Of a stretch of 64,000 bases of DNA, positions 1 through 9,317 are shown piece after piece. A program made the translations under genes and the position numbers. Source of the stretch: JBJTUH01 sp044346175 (GTDB taxonomy: Bacteria; Cyanobacteriota; Vampirovibrionia; Vampirovibrionales; JAJTHC01). The stretch spans positions 62,001 through 126,000 of the forward strand of contig JBIIZQ010000006.1 of NCBI GenBank assembly GCA_044346175.1, read 5' to 3'. Every line of letters starts with the position of its first letter. The first letter of the stretch is position 1. The notes under the pieces are model-generated. The model had not been told where the DNA came from. It was given only the letters and a program-made list of their open reading frames with translations, and did not search any database.

Positions 1-46
1 TGTCAGCGGAAAAAGCGAGGTGTAAACACCACAAGGCAAGTGCGGA

Positions 47-967
47 TTAACGTACAGAGATACCCGCATTTTCCTCAAGCGATAAATTGAGGCGGGTGCT
101 TTCTGGTAGGATAACCTCACGCCCCTTTTTGAGCAACACCATGGCGGCACCCCCAATCAGACCAGCACTTGCACCAAAAGCGGCACCTTTGCCAACGCTA
201 CCCGCAAGATGCCCAATGCCGATACCGGCTAAAGCCCCTACGCCCGTTGTGGTTGCCATGGTGGCTGTGCCACGAATAATCTCACCACGGTAGTTATTGC
301 CATTAAGAACCCCGCCCATACTGGTGGTGCTGACACGGGCTTGAATGGGGGAGGTGGCTCCTGTGGTGGCATGGCGAATGCTGTTGAAGCGAATATCAAG
401 CTCGCCAGGGCGACGCATCATTTCAGCTGAGTTAACCCCAGTGATGGTTCCCATGAGTTCACTACCACGAGGCAGGATAACCTCTCCGTTCATCACCACA
501 TCACTTTCCAGAATGGCATTGACGGGCTCCCCTAACCGTGCAGAGGCACTGCTAAGAGGACGGTCTAACCGAACCAGCATTTGGTATCCCTTGGGGATGG
601 TGACGATACGCCCTTGATAAACAGTCCCTGAGCTATTGGCACTTGTGGTATAGCCACTGCCTGTATTCTCACTGGGTTGCCAAGTGTTCACCTGAGGGGA
701 GGTCATGCCTGTGTTGTTTGTGCTGGGAATGGTTGTTTGTTGCCACCCAGTGTTTGTACTCGTGTTGGCGGGTACTGTATAGTTAGAGGGGGTGCTGTAG
801 TTAGAGGTACCTGTGGCGGGTTTGAGGTCGAGAAGACTATCCACGCCTGAGGTGTCTGCAAGACTCACACCAAGGAGGGCATGGGTACTCAAGGTCATGA
901 GGAGCATACTGGCTAATACCATACGTATGGCGGGCAAACGCAAACTATAAGTACGATGAAACATCAT
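47..967 (-). CDS. Exported VirB10/TrbI-like beta-domain protein with glycine-rich tail
   Basis: The protein has 306 residues when started at the ATGATG at 967, which follows an AGAAGGA Shine-Dalgarno at good spacing; an upstream in-frame ATG at 1048 lacks such a site. The N-terminus is a typical signal peptide (basic stretch, hydrophobic core, LADTS). A Thr/Ser/Asn-rich linker of about 90 residues follows. The folded part begins near GRIVTIPKGYQ and shows the pattern 'IP-G-x-V-x-LD-P-SS-x-R-G-E-V ... NGEVILPRGSELMG', as seen in VirB10/TrbI-like beta domains of exported proteins. A Gly/Ala-rich segment (GVGALAGIGIGHLAG...KGAAFGASAG) looks like a glycine-zipper membrane segment, and the protein ends with an ILPESTRLNLSL strand. 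Envelope location is inferred. No secretion genes are adjacent, so a role in conjugation is not supported. Confidence 0.6.
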   Translation of the reverse strand: MMFHRTYSLRLPAIRMVLASMLLMTLSTHALLGVSLADTSGVDSLLDLKPATGTSNYSTPSNYTVPANTSTNTGWQQTTIPSTNNTGMTSPQVNTWQPSENTGSGYTTSANSSGTVYQGRIVTIPKGYQMLVRLDRPLSSASARLGEPVNAILESDVVMNGEVILPRGSELMGTITGVNSAEMMRRPGELDIRFNSIRHATTGATSPIQARVSTTSMGGVLNGNNYRGEIIRGTATMATTTGVGALAGIGIGHLAGSVGKGAAFGASAGLIGGAAMVLLKKGREVILPESTRLNLSLEENAGISVR

Positions 968-1191
968 TAAAATATCCTTCTCGTAATGAAAAACAGCGAC
1001 ATCAGGAAACGCAGTAAAGAGGCGACGACAACATGCCATGGTGGGCAACGTGATTGCCTAAAGAGACATAAACAAGAAAAGACAGTCTTTTGAAAGATGG
1101 TCTTACTATACCATATCTTTTATAGGGACTCTAGTAGTAGGTGTCTAGTGGACGGGGCAATCGTAGGAAGGCTTGCGTCTAAAAACCGTTT

Positions 1192-1356
1192 TTATTCATC
1201 TTACACCTTACATCGTCCCTGCCGACGGAAGTCGGAATCCAGAGGGTGTGCAGTATCAGCAATGTAGGGGAAGGTTTGTAACCTTCCCGCAAAAAACCAA
1301 CGCAAAAACGACAAACGTTGCATCGGTATGACGGAGGCTCTCACTGCTGTCCTTTT
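1192..1356. repeat. Dispersed hairpin repeat, copy A
   Basis: This intergenic stretch holds the module GACGGAAGTCGGAATCCAGA followed by 'gcagtat' and then 'catcggtatgacg'. The same order of modules occurs at 59471-59582, with parts at 55288-55370 and 61030-61119. The first module folds as a short hairpin (gac-ggaa-gtc). The 1049-1429 interval otherwise shows no gene. Confidence 0.6.
1326..1356 (+). repeat. Direct repeat left of the 1430-2281 gene
   Basis: The stretch 'gtatgacggaggctctcactgctgtcctttt' is repeated nearly exactly at 2363-2394, so the gene at 1430-2281 sits between two direct copies about 1.04 kb apart. The 5' half overlaps the tail of dispersed repeat copy A. Confidence 0.6.
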
Positions 1357-1429
1357 AATCACACCCCACTCACCGTCAACACGCTTCGCAATACAGACCT
1401 ATTGACTGTTTTTATTGTCTTAATTCAAT

Positions 1430-2281
1430 GTGTGTGATGTTTTATCTGCTTTGGTTCAGCTATTTCAAAGGATTCTTACAGTGTTAGCGTCTATACCTAC
1501 GAAGGGTTTTCATGACCTTTCTTCAAAGCTCTTAAACAAAGTCCCTAAAATCTTACACTATCGTTTTTCCAATGGTACTTATAATCCTCCTGAGATTCGT
1601 TTGCCCGTAGGTGCGAAAGTACCGTTTCGTCCAAACCTCTTAGAGTATGATAGAAAAGGTCAACCGACAGGTGCTTGGACACAGTCTGCTTTAGATGCTT
1701 TTGAGGAGCGATTTAAAGCCTTTGGCATGACTTGGTCTCATGTGCCGACACATATAAAGACATCCTCTGGTAAAACACCTTTGGTGGTGCCAGCATCTTC
1801 TCAAGCACAGCCACCATCAGCACCTGTTGTAGAAAAACTCCGTGAACATTTGGATGCAAGGATGCGCAAAACTTTAGGTGCTGAAAATGATTATATCCAT
1901 GCAAACCCTATGAACTTTCATGATTCTTCAGCCATGTATCCCCATACAGATGGTATCGCATCGCAACACTGGCATCATAGTTTAGGCACTGCGTTATACT
2001 ACCCAAAGCAAGCTCAAGGTGGGCATTTGTTTTTAAGACCAAGACAAATAGGGCATCAGAATAGGCATTATATCGAAGATAGTCCTCCTATTTATGGTTA
2101 TCCTGTAAAGGATTCTCCTGAATTTTTAATTCCGAATGTCACCAAAGCATTTACTTTGTCGACTTTTTCTCAGGAACATTGGCTACATCGAGGCTCGCTT
2201 AGGTCTATGATAAAGACTAAGCAGGGCCAGGCTTTACCCAAACATCACTTTGCTTCTATTGGGTTTTCTAAAGATGTTTAA
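1430..2281 (+). CDS. Possible 2OG-Fe(II) oxygenase-like protein
   Basis: A protein of 283 residues from a GTG start with no clear Shine-Dalgarno, so the start is uncertain. Residues 170-200 read YPHTDG ... LGTALYYPKQAQGGHLFLRP, and later QEHWLHRGSLRSM occurs at 249-260. This arrangement (H172-x-D174, a GG-hL strand, then H253 near Arg residues) resembles the iron-binding HxD...H facial triad and 2OG-binding Arg of prolyl-hydroxylase-type dioxygenases. The spacing of about 79 residues from D174 to H253 is acceptable for that fold, but overall similarity is weak and the N-terminal 130 residues are unrecognised. The gene is AT-richer than its neighbours and sits between two direct repeats, which hints at acquisition. 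It could equally be an unrelated protein with a chance motif. Confidence 0.4.
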   Translation: MCDVLSALVQLFQRILTVLASIPTKGFHDLSSKLLNKVPKILHYRFSNGTYNPPEIRLPVGAKVPFRPNLLEYDRKGQPTGAWTQSALDAFEERFKAFGMTWSHVPTHIKTSSGKTPLVVPASSQAQPPSAPVVEKLREHLDARMRKTLGAENDYIHANPMNFHDSSAMYPHTDGIASQHWHHSLGTALYYPKQAQGGHLFLRPRQIGHQNRHYIEDSPPIYGYPVKDSPEFLIPNVTKAFTLSTFSQEHWLHRGSLRSMIKTKQGQALPKHHFASIGFSKDV

Positions 2282-2362
2282 ACCTTAAAAAATGATTTGA
2301 CGTATTGTGGCTATATGAAACGAGGGTGTTTATTTTAGGGTCTCAAAAAGGTAAATGTATGG

Positions 2363-2394
2363 GTATGACGGGAGGTTCTCACTGCTGTCCTTTT
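2363..2394 (+). repeat. Direct repeat right of the 1430-2281 gene
   Basis: Nearly exact second copy of the 1326-1356 repeat, with one inserted G and one C/T difference. Confidence 0.6.
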
Positions 2395-2481
2395 CACTAC
2401 TTATCACTCACATAAACATCCTCGGTTAGAAACCCATACTTGTATTTTTGTGTGTTCTTGAGATACTGTATACAAAGGCGT

Positions 2482-2552
2482 GGCGGCATCGCCAAGTGGT
2501 AAGGCAGGAGTCTGCAAAACTCTTATCCCCAGTTCGAATCTGGGTGCCGCCT
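2482..2552 (+). tRNA. tRNA-Cys (GCA)
   Basis: The acceptor arms GGCGGCA and TGCCGCC pair perfectly, the T arm contains GTTCGAATC, and the anticodon loop CTGCAAA gives anticodon GCA. The discriminator base is U, as expected for tRNA-Cys. CCA is not encoded. Confidence 0.97.
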
Positions 2553-2553
2553 C

Positions 2554-2592
2554 ATAACCCCTCTTAAGTGCATTCAACTTAAGAGGGGTTAT
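2554..2592. terminator. Bidirectional terminator after tRNA-Cys and the amidase gene
   Basis: A perfect 15-bp stem (ataacccctcttaag/cttaagaggggttat) with a 9-nt loop is followed by TTTTAT on the plus side. It can serve tRNA-Cys on the plus strand and the convergent amidase gene on the minus strand. Confidence 0.85.
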
Positions 2593-2610
2593 TTTATGGC
2601 AAGGGAGGGC

Positions 2611-4368
2611 TTAGGGGCGTGACTTTAAAAACTGTAGGACACCCCGTGCAATGGCTTCCATGTGTGCCTGCTGATAGCTTGGGTTGATGAGTAAGAGACG
2701 CTCAGAGGGGTTGGAAAGATACCCAATTTCGCATAAAATCGCTGGGACATCAGTATGGTGGATGACATAAAACATCGCACGTTTTACCCCGTTATTGGGT
2801 GACTTACTCCCATGGCTTTTGACCCGCTCTTGATGGACAAGGTCAGCCAATAAACGACTTTGAGCCGTGTAGAAATAAGTTTCCATCCCTCGGGGTTTGT
2901 CCGAGGTAGAACTGTTTTGGTGGATGCTTACAAACACATCAGGTTTAACCCGATTGGTAATACTGGTGATTTCAGGGAGTGCTAGAAAGATATCTTGGTT
3001 GCGTGTCATCCGAACGGTGAGACCCGAGGCTTCAAGAATTTGCTTGAGTCGGAGGGCTTGGGTGAGGTTGAGGTCTTTTTCCTTGATGTTTTCTCGCATG
3101 GCACCCGCATCTTTCCCACCATGGCCGGCATCAATCACGACAAGTCCTTTGCCACGTAAGGGCGGGGCTTGTGCGGGGGACTCTACTGGGGGAGGCTTAA
3201 GTATGGGGGGCGGTGTCACGATAGGTGGTTTGGGGCGAGAGGGGTCATGTTGGAGTGTAAAAGTAAATTGTGTATCTTTTACATCCCTTTCCCAATGGAA
3301 ACCCGAGACAGGGACGTTATACCGAATGACGATGGTGGAGCCTGTGGATACGGTGGGGTGAGCCTGCCAACGCACTTCGTTAATATGAGGCACATCTTGG
3401 ACTTGAAATTGCATGGTGGCACCGCCCGCAGGGGGGGCGATATTCAAGAGTTCAAGATACAGGACATCATCCCCTGTGCGTGTGGAGGGGCCTGCCTTAA
3501 GCAAGGTGGCTTTGAGTGAGATAGGATGACTTCCGCTGAGCTGGAATTTAGATTGTTTACTGTCGGCTTGGAGCGGTGAGGCAAGTATACGGGTGAGTTG
3601 GCTTGGTAGGGTATGGGCTTCCTTGGAAAGCAACTGTGTACCCCGTAAGGTGTGTGTCACCGCTTGAGACCCATAGACAGGGTTTGGATTCAGGCTGGTT
3701 TGGGTTTCAATGGTTTTTGGGAGGGCTACGCCCTCAAGCTTCATGATGAGCTGGGGGTTATCGACATCTTCAAAAGGGGTGAGCTTAATACCCTGTCCTT
3801 CGGCGAGGTCTAACACCATCCGTACGGTTGTAGGGAAAACCTGTCCCATGCGTACACGGCGTATCAAGGGGTGTTTTTGAAATACTTGCGGTGTAAGAAG
3901 TTTGGGAGACCCCAACACGGCACGGTCAATATCGACCACGTAGCGTAGGGGTTGGGTCATGTATCCTACAGGTTTTAAAACCACGGCTTGGGTCAAAGTC
4001 CCTTCACAGGGGAAGGCCTCAAACACGAGGCGAATCATCCCTTCAGGTTCCACAACGACCTCTTTCACGCTCGGTAGCGTGGTACTACGGCACGGTATGC
4101 GTGTTTGGCTTGGGCGATGTGTGGTGATAGGAAGGGGAGGCGTAGCCTCATTGGCACCATAGCCTACAAGTGACAGGTGACAAAGGGTGTAGCAGGTGAG
4201 AACCAAGCTCAGAAAGTAAAAAACTTGTGTCATGAGAATGTGCTGAAAATGACCATGCAGAGCGATAAAAAAAACACATGGGATTTTGAAAGGTTGCGTT
4301 GGCTTAGGATGGGGATGAAAATCACCCTGTGAAGAGCGATTCATGAGAGGTGTTTCCAAGCCTTTCAT
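2611..4368 (-). CDS. N-acetylmuramoyl-L-alanine amidase with AMIN domain(s)
   Basis: The C-terminal 180 residues form a zinc-dependent Amidase_3 domain. The ligands are visible as H416 (DAGHGG), E430 (KEKDLN), H483 (SIHQN) and the catalytic glutamate E547 (CEIGYLSN). The enzyme cleaves the amide bond between MurNAc and the stem peptide, usually during daughter-cell separation. An AMIN-like targeting domain covers about residues 110-200, and a second beta-rich AMIN-like unit about 290-380. A proline-rich linker (KPPPVESPAQAPP) precedes the enzyme domain. The start at 4368 has an AAAGGG site close upstream. A later ATG at MTQVFYFLSLV would place a hydrophobic export segment at the N-terminus and is a credible alternative. 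Periplasmic action is inferred from the family. Confidence 0.92.
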   Translation of the reverse strand: MKGLETPLMNRSSQGDFHPHPKPTQPFKIPCVFFIALHGHFQHILMTQVFYFLSLVLTCYTLCHLSLVGYGANEATPPLPITTHRPSQTRIPCRSTTLPSVKEVVVEPEGMIRLVFEAFPCEGTLTQAVVLKPVGYMTQPLRYVVDIDRAVLGSPKLLTPQVFQKHPLIRRVRMGQVFPTTVRMVLDLAEGQGIKLTPFEDVDNPQLIMKLEGVALPKTIETQTSLNPNPVYGSQAVTHTLRGTQLLSKEAHTLPSQLTRILASPLQADSKQSKFQLSGSHPISLKATLLKAGPSTRTGDDVLYLELLNIAPPAGGATMQFQVQDVPHINEVRWQAHPTVSTGSTIVIRYNVPVSGFHWERDVKDTQFTFTLQHDPSRPKPPIVTPPPILKPPPVESPAQAPPLRGKGLVVIDAGHGGKDAGAMRENIKEKDLNLTQALRLKQILEASGLTVRMTRNQDIFLALPEITSITNRVKPDVFVSIHQNSSTSDKPRGMETYFYTAQSRLLADLVHQERVKSHGSKSPNNGVKRAMFYVIHHTDVPAILCEIGYLSNPSERLLLINPSYQQAHMEAIARGVLQFLKSRP

Positions 4369-4598
4369 GCCACCCTTTATGCTAGAATAGCTATGAGCCT
4401 CAACGACTGAGGTGACACCATACTATCAAGCACTATACCATTAAGAGTGCTTTATAAAAACCCGTTTTTGTTTTTAAAATAGAATCCACGCTTAACCCAA
4501 AGGGTGTCACTACTGCCTGTAAGTCTATAAGCATCCTTTAGGCTGATGGTCTGAAGCACCCAAGTATACTGTGATAATTTACCCATTGAATAAGGTTC

Positions 4599-5246
4599 AT
4601 GTGTCAGCAGATGACTATTCTTCAAATACCCTTTGCGAAGTATCCCTTGTCCGCACTGAGGGCATGTGCTTTTTTGAAAGGAAGGGTTTGGCGACTCGGA
4701 GCAACGATACTTTTAGGGTGTGGTTTGGCGGGGTGTCGTCCTGCCAGCTTGTCGGAGCAGTCTCAAGCCCCTGTACCCACAGAACATCAGACGATGCAAG
4801 GTGTGGGAAAGAAATTCCCAGTGAAAGCTTCTGCCTTGTCTTTTCAAATTACCAAGCCCACAGGTGACACTTGGAAGTTATTAGCCAAGCATGCGACCTT
4901 GAATGCCGACCAGTCTCGAGCCGATTTGCAGGAGGTTTCAGGAACCATTTATGATACCCATCGTCAAGCGATTGGTACGTTCGTTTCTAAAACAGGGGTG
5001 TATTTCCCAAAGACCCAAGCGGTAACGCTTAAGCAGTCGGTGCGTCTGCATAGTCTTCAAAATAATGTGACGCTTGAGAGTCAAACCCTTGACTTTTCCG
5101 CCAAACAACAATGGGTGGATGCGTATGGCGGTGTGACGATTACCTATCCGAGTAAAGCCGTGCTTACGGGTGCTAAAGTAAGCTTCGATACGGGTTTTCA
5201 GCAAATGACGTTAACAGGTGCTACAGAGACGGCACTTAGTTTATAG
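4599..5246 (+). CDS. lptC: LptC-like lipopolysaccharide export lipoprotein
   Basis: The 215-residue protein has a hydrophobic N-terminal segment ending in LLGCGLAGC, a plausible lipobox or anchor. Residues 75-215 form repeated short beta strands (SGTIYDTHRQAIGTFVSKTGVYFPKTQAVTLKQSVRL ... LESQTLDFSAKQQWVDAYGGVTITYPSKAVLTGAKVSFD). This is the jellyroll pattern of LptC/OstA-type proteins, in which 'G...D..G.....A...Y.......L...V' units recur. LptC links the LptBFG ABC transporter to LptA in lipopolysaccharide transport. No other lpt genes are adjacent in this window. The start lies 3 nt after an AAGG site. Assignment rests on the repeat pattern, so the exact family member (LptC versus LptA) is less certain than the superfamily. 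Confidence 0.7.
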   Translation: MCQQMTILQIPFAKYPLSALRACAFLKGRVWRLGATILLGCGLAGCRPASLSEQSQAPVPTEHQTMQGVGKKFPVKASALSFQITKPTGDTWKLLAKHATLNADQSRADLQEVSGTIYDTHRQAIGTFVSKTGVYFPKTQAVTLKQSVRLHSLQNNVTLESQTLDFSAKQQWVDAYGGVTITYPSKAVLTGAKVSFDTGFQQMTLTGATETALSL

Positions 5247-5470
5247 GGTACTCTTGGGGGGGGGAACAGGGCAATCGTGCGAAAGGCTATCAAGGTTTTA
5301 TGGATTAAAATCATGAGGTTATGCTCAATGTTTCATCTTCTTTGTTTCATCTTCTTTCCCCGTTCTTTCCCTCTCCCTTCATCCCTCTCCCTGCAAGGGC
5401 AAGGGCAAGGGAAGAACACTTTCATGCCATGTGTGCATACAAGCCGTTTGATACCGTAGGAGATTTTAGG

Positions 5471-6424
5471 ATGACACGCTTTTTTGATACGCATGCCCAC
5501 ATGCACTATACAGGCATGCCCGATGAAGCCACGGAGGAAGCCTCTCAGACCATGCCCTCTTTGGTGCAGGTGCGTTCAGTGGCACAACAACGCTGGCAAG
5601 AAGCCCTTGCGTATACGCCCACACTAACGCATGTCTTGTTACCAAGTGTGAGTCCAGCTTGTTGGGAACCCATTTTGGCACTCTTGAAAGACTATCCACA
5701 GTGGGTGGGGGCATTGAGTATTCATCCTACAGAAGTCGCTTCGTGGGTCACGGCATGGCAGGAAGCTTCTTGGTGGTACACGTTGGAAGCGACGCTTAAA
5801 GCCCATCCGCAGTTGGTGGCGGTGGGAGAGACGGGGTTAGATTTTTACTGGGACAAGCAACCTGAGACCCAAACCCTCCAGAAAACGTTTTTTCAGAAAA
5901 CCTTGCAATTGGCAGAACGTCTTGCAAAACCTGTGATTGTCCATGACCGAGAAGCCCATGATGCTATTGCGGCGGTGATGGATGAGACATGGTCCTACGC
6001 CAAGCCCGCTCAGGCAGCCATGCCCCGAGGGGTGATGCACTGCTTTTCGGGGGAAGTTCCCTTTGCCCATGCGATGCGTGAGCGGGGGATGATGATTAGT
6101 TTTGCAGGCAATGTGACCTTTAAAAATGCCCATGCTTTACGAGACGTGGCGAAAGCCACGCCTTTGGAAGCCATTCTGATTGAAACGGATACGCCGTATT
6201 TAACCCCGCATCCGTTTCGTGGTCGTCCGAATCATGCGGGCTATGTGCAACTGGTAGCAGCCTGTATTGCAGAAGTAAAAGGGCTTTCGCTTGAGCGGGT
6301 TGCTGAAGTGACCTATGAGAATGCTTGTCGTCTTTTTGGGATGTCTGATAGCTTGACACAAGGGCCTCATGCACCTCATGAATCTCATTATGAATCTCAT
6401 TCATTTGGCACTTTCGGCGGATGA
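5471..6424 (+). CDS. tatD: TatD family metal-dependent hydrolase (DNase)
   Basis: Started at the ATG at 5471, which follows GTAGGAG at ideal spacing; this gives 317 residues. All TatD landmarks are present: DTHAHMH at the N-terminus, GETGLDFYW, VIVHDREAHDA, MHCFSGE and the final ETDTPYL that completes the two-metal site. Family members are 3'-5' exonucleases acting on damaged or fragmented DNA. The protein is about 50 residues longer than usual. The extra length lies in a loop between the first histidines and the next strand (EATEEASQTMPS...) and in a His/Ser-rich tail (APHESHYESHSFG). The stop overlaps the uvrC start by 4 nt (ATGA), so the two repair genes are probably translationally coupled. 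Confidence 0.93.
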   Translation: MTRFFDTHAHMHYTGMPDEATEEASQTMPSLVQVRSVAQQRWQEALAYTPTLTHVLLPSVSPACWEPILALLKDYPQWVGALSIHPTEVASWVTAWQEASWWYTLEATLKAHPQLVAVGETGLDFYWDKQPETQTLQKTFFQKTLQLAERLAKPVIVHDREAHDAIAAVMDETWSYAKPAQAAMPRGVMHCFSGEVPFAHAMRERGMMISFAGNVTFKNAHALRDVAKATPLEAILIETDTPYLTPHPFRGRPNHAGYVQLVAACIAEVKGLSLERVAEVTYENACRLFGMSDSLTQGPHAPHESHYESHSFGTFGG

Positions 6425-8346
6425 ACCTTGCAGATTCCTCTTTTCCTGCTGAAACATCAGGCACTGTACCCCATGACGTGCATGCTTGGATACCCGCCAA
6501 GGTGCAAGCCCTCTTGCAGGCGTTGCCTAAAGCGTCAGGCTGTTATCAGTTTTATGATGTCCAAGGCACCCTGCTGTATGTGGGCAAAGCAAAAAGCTTG
6601 CGTCAGCGGGTGCGTAGCTACTTTGCACCCAGTAGGCAACACACAGAGCGTATTGAGCAAATGGTGCAGCAGATTGCTGATATTCACTTTACCACTACGC
6701 GCAATGAAACCGAAGCCTTGCTCCTTGAAGCGAATCTGATTGCCACCCATCAGCCTCATTATAATGTCCTGTTAAGGCATGAGTTTCGTTATCCATGGAT
6801 AGGGATTTCTCATGGGGATTTTCCAAGAGTGTTTATCACACGCTCCCCCGTGAAAGGCTCGGCAAGGGCGTTTTATGGGCCGTATCTGAATACACAGGCA
6901 CTGTTTGAGCTGCTGAAAGTGATTCGTAAGTATTTCCCCTTACGGCAAAGACGGTTTCCGTTGTTTAAAGACCGTCCTTGTATGAACTACACCCTCAAGT
7001 TGTGTCCAGGTCCCTGCCAAGGTTTGGTGACCCCTGAAGCCTATGAAAAAACCCTTGCCCAGCTAGCACTCTTTCTGAAAGGACACACCGAGCGATTATC
7101 AGAACAACTTACGCAAGAGATGTATGAAGCCTCTGAACGCCTTGCATTTGAGCATGCGGCTGTCGTTAAAGATAGGCTCGCCTTGGTGCAAAAAACCATT
7201 GCAAAGCAGGCGATTATTGATACTGATGCGACCAGAAACATCGACGTATACGCCATGGCGTATACCCCAGAACTTACTCGGATGATGGTGGCACGTTTGG
7301 TAGTGCGTCGGGGACGACTCATTGCCAGCGAGCCTTACAGTCTCAAGATGAACCATACGGCCAGTACAATCCCTGAAGACCTCTCGGCGGAGTCCTTGTT
7401 ACGACAGTTCCTCATGAACCACTATCAAGACGCATTGCCTGAGGATATGCCTCAAGAAATAGCCCTTGCACTGGAACTTTCCGAGGGTTCATTGGACACA
7501 CTGACCACGATATTACAGCAGCTCAAGGGGCAGAAAATCAAGCTCACTACGCCCAAACGAGGCATTCAAAAAGAACTCATCGCCCTTGCCCAGCAAAATG
7601 CTCATAAGTGGTTTGAAGATGCTTTGATGAGTACCCAAGCCTCCGAACAGTACGACCCAACGCTTGCCCTGATGCACCTTCAAGAATCGCTTGGCTTACA
7701 AGAATTTCCGCAACGCATGGAGTGTTATGATATTTCCCATTTTCAGGGGAAACAAACGGTGGCTTCCATGGTGGTGTTTACGGATGGCGTACCTGACCGA
7801 CAGGCTTACCGACGCTTCAAAATCCATGTAGCCGAGGGCATGCCTGATGACTTTGCCAGTATGCGAGAGGTTATCTCAAGGCGTTTGCGTCATTTGGATG
7901 ACTGGGGGGAGCCTGACCTCATCATTATTGATGGTGGGAAAGGACAACTGAGTGCTGCTTACGGTGTGCTGGAAGCACAAGGCATGACCCATTTGGCGAT
8001 GGTTTCATTAGCCAAACGTTTGGAAGAAGTGTTTCTGCCTCATGTTTCGGAGAGTATCCAGCTGCCTCACCGTCACCCCAGCCTGATGCTTTTACAGCGT
8101 ATTCGGGATGAAGCCCACCGTTTTGCGATTACCTATCATCGGCAACTGCGAGAGAAAAAAGCCCTTACGTCGCAATTAGATGATATTTCAGGGATTGGGC
8201 CCGTGAGGCGCCAAAAGCTCTATAAGGTTTTTAAAACCCTTAAGGCGATGCAAACATCAACGCCCCAAGCCATGGCACAAGCCCTTGGCGTGAGTCTTCC
8301 GCAAGCTGAAAAAATACTTGATGCCCTACGAGACTTAAGCTCATGA
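6421..8346 (+). CDS. uvrC: Excinuclease ABC subunit C
   Basis: A 641-residue UvrC with all expected domains in order. The GIY-YIG nuclease covers about residues 33-115 (SGCYQFYDVQGTLLYVGKAKSLRQRV) and makes the 3' incision. The UVR motif that binds UvrB lies at about 218-255 (ERLAFEHAAVVKDRL). The RNase H-like 5' nuclease domain starts near MECYDISHFQG and carries IDGGKGQL. The C-terminal tandem helix-hairpin-helix follows (DDISGIGPVRRQKLYKVF ... LGVSLPQAEKIL). It starts inside the tatD stop codon and so shares a transcript with tatD. uvrA lies about 5 kb downstream on the other strand; no uvrB is seen here. Confidence 0.97.
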   Translation: MNLADSSFPAETSGTVPHDVHAWIPAKVQALLQALPKASGCYQFYDVQGTLLYVGKAKSLRQRVRSYFAPSRQHTERIEQMVQQIADIHFTTTRNETEALLLEANLIATHQPHYNVLLRHEFRYPWIGISHGDFPRVFITRSPVKGSARAFYGPYLNTQALFELLKVIRKYFPLRQRRFPLFKDRPCMNYTLKLCPGPCQGLVTPEAYEKTLAQLALFLKGHTERLSEQLTQEMYEASERLAFEHAAVVKDRLALVQKTIAKQAIIDTDATRNIDVYAMAYTPELTRMMVARLVVRRGRLIASEPYSLKMNHTASTIPEDLSAESLLRQFLMNHYQDALPEDMPQEIALALELSEGSLDTLTTILQQLKGQKIKLTTPKRGIQKELIALAQQNAHKWFEDALMSTQASEQYDPTLALMHLQESLGLQEFPQRMECYDISHFQGKQTVASMVVFTDGVPDRQAYRRFKIHVAEGMPDDFASMREVISRRLRHLDDWGEPDLIIIDGGKGQLSAAYGVLEAQGMTHLAMVSLAKRLEEVFLPHVSESIQLPHRHPSLMLLQRIRDEAHRFAITYHRQLREKKALTSQLDDISGIGPVRRQKLYKVFKTLKAMQTSTPQAMAQALGVSLPQAEKILDALRDLSS

Positions 8347-8381
8347 ATGGGTCTTTGCATGTGCGTTACATGGACATGCTT

Positions 8382-9089
8382 TTATTCTAAAGGAAGTTTT
8401 TGAATCAGGCTTTTGGGTACTGGCTTGAGTATTGTGCTGAGACTTGACTTAGCCGTTCGTCTTATTATTCTTGTGATTCGATCATTTCTATAAGTCTGAA
8501 CATGCTTCTTGGTGTCTTCCGAACTGCCTGTTGTAAGGGCATGTTTAGGGTCTAAATCAATAAGCTGTACGTTCATAGCTTTGGTTTTAGGGTCTGTCGT
8601 GACGAAGATATTGTCAGGGTGACGGTCTCTGAGGCTGAAACCCGTATGGGTTCTCACAGATTCAAGTGCTTTTTCAGTTTCATCATACCCTTGGTTATAC
8701 AGTTTGGGTCGGGCGAGATACCTTGAAAGCGGTTTACCTGGAGCTTTCGCGGTCGTTAATTCAATAAGTCTCTCGGCTTCTGGTTTTTTACCTTCTCCAA
8801 TAGGCATGCTGATGCTTTTAAGTGGTGGGATATACTTTTGTGCTTCTGGATGCCACTTGGTTGTATCCCAGTAAAGAGCTGCTTCTTTGAGTCCTGAACT
8901 TCCTTTCAGGGTTTTTGTTACGGTGTCTTTACCAATGCTTACACCTGCATTATTTTGTCCCCCGAATTTCGCAGAACGAATATATTTACTTACTCTGAGG
9001 CCTATATTTTGAGCACGACGCTGTATGTGGCTAAGGTTTGGGAGGTTCATAGTTGAAAAAATTGTCCCTTGTTCAGTAAGTATCAACAT
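8382..9089 (-). CDS. Small kinase-like fold protein of unknown role
   Basis: A 235-residue protein with weak but coherent kinase-like signatures. D155-RHPDN160 followed by IFV, and then QLIDLDP at 175-181, mimic the catalytic loop (HxDxxxxN) and the metal-binding DxD of aminoglycoside phosphotransferase/RIO-type kinases. A Gly/Lys-containing strand pair (VSIGKDTVTKTLKG, 50-63) could be the nucleotide loop. The C-terminus is strongly basic. The usual first His of the APH Brenner motif is replaced by Arg, so it may be catalytically divergent or inactive. No Shine-Dalgarno is apparent; M14 (MNLPNLSH) is an alternative start. It converges on uvrC with a 35-nt gap. Confidence 0.4.
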   Translation of the reverse strand: MLILTEQGTIFSTMNLPNLSHIQRRAQNIGLRVSKYIRSAKFGGQNNAGVSIGKDTVTKTLKGSSGLKEAALYWDTTKWHPEAQKYIPPLKSISMPIGEGKKPEAERLIELTTAKAPGKPLSRYLARPKLYNQGYDETEKALESVRTHTGFSLRDRHPDNIFVTTDPKTKAMNVQLIDLDPKHALTTGSSEDTKKHVQTYRNDRITRIIRRTAKSSLSTILKPVPKSLIQKLPLE

Positions 9090-9317
9090 GCCATGACAGG
9101 TTAAAAAACGTTATCATTTAAGACAATAAAAACAGAGTGGTTCTTAAAATTGTTTGGTGATGGATGCGTGCTGATAACAATTTTCATGCACTGGGGGTGT
9201 TCATTGTAGTAGTTTCACCTGTTTTTATGAGGTCACAGTGACCATAGTCATGTTTAAAAGAGACATGCTCCCAGTCGTTTCACTAGGGACACTTTAAGCA
9301 AAGAAAGAGATGGACGG

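Noticed and set aside
2340..2480. A possible small RNA between the 1430 gene and tRNA-Cys
   Set aside because: The only structure is the short direct repeat; no promoter or terminator frames a transcript.
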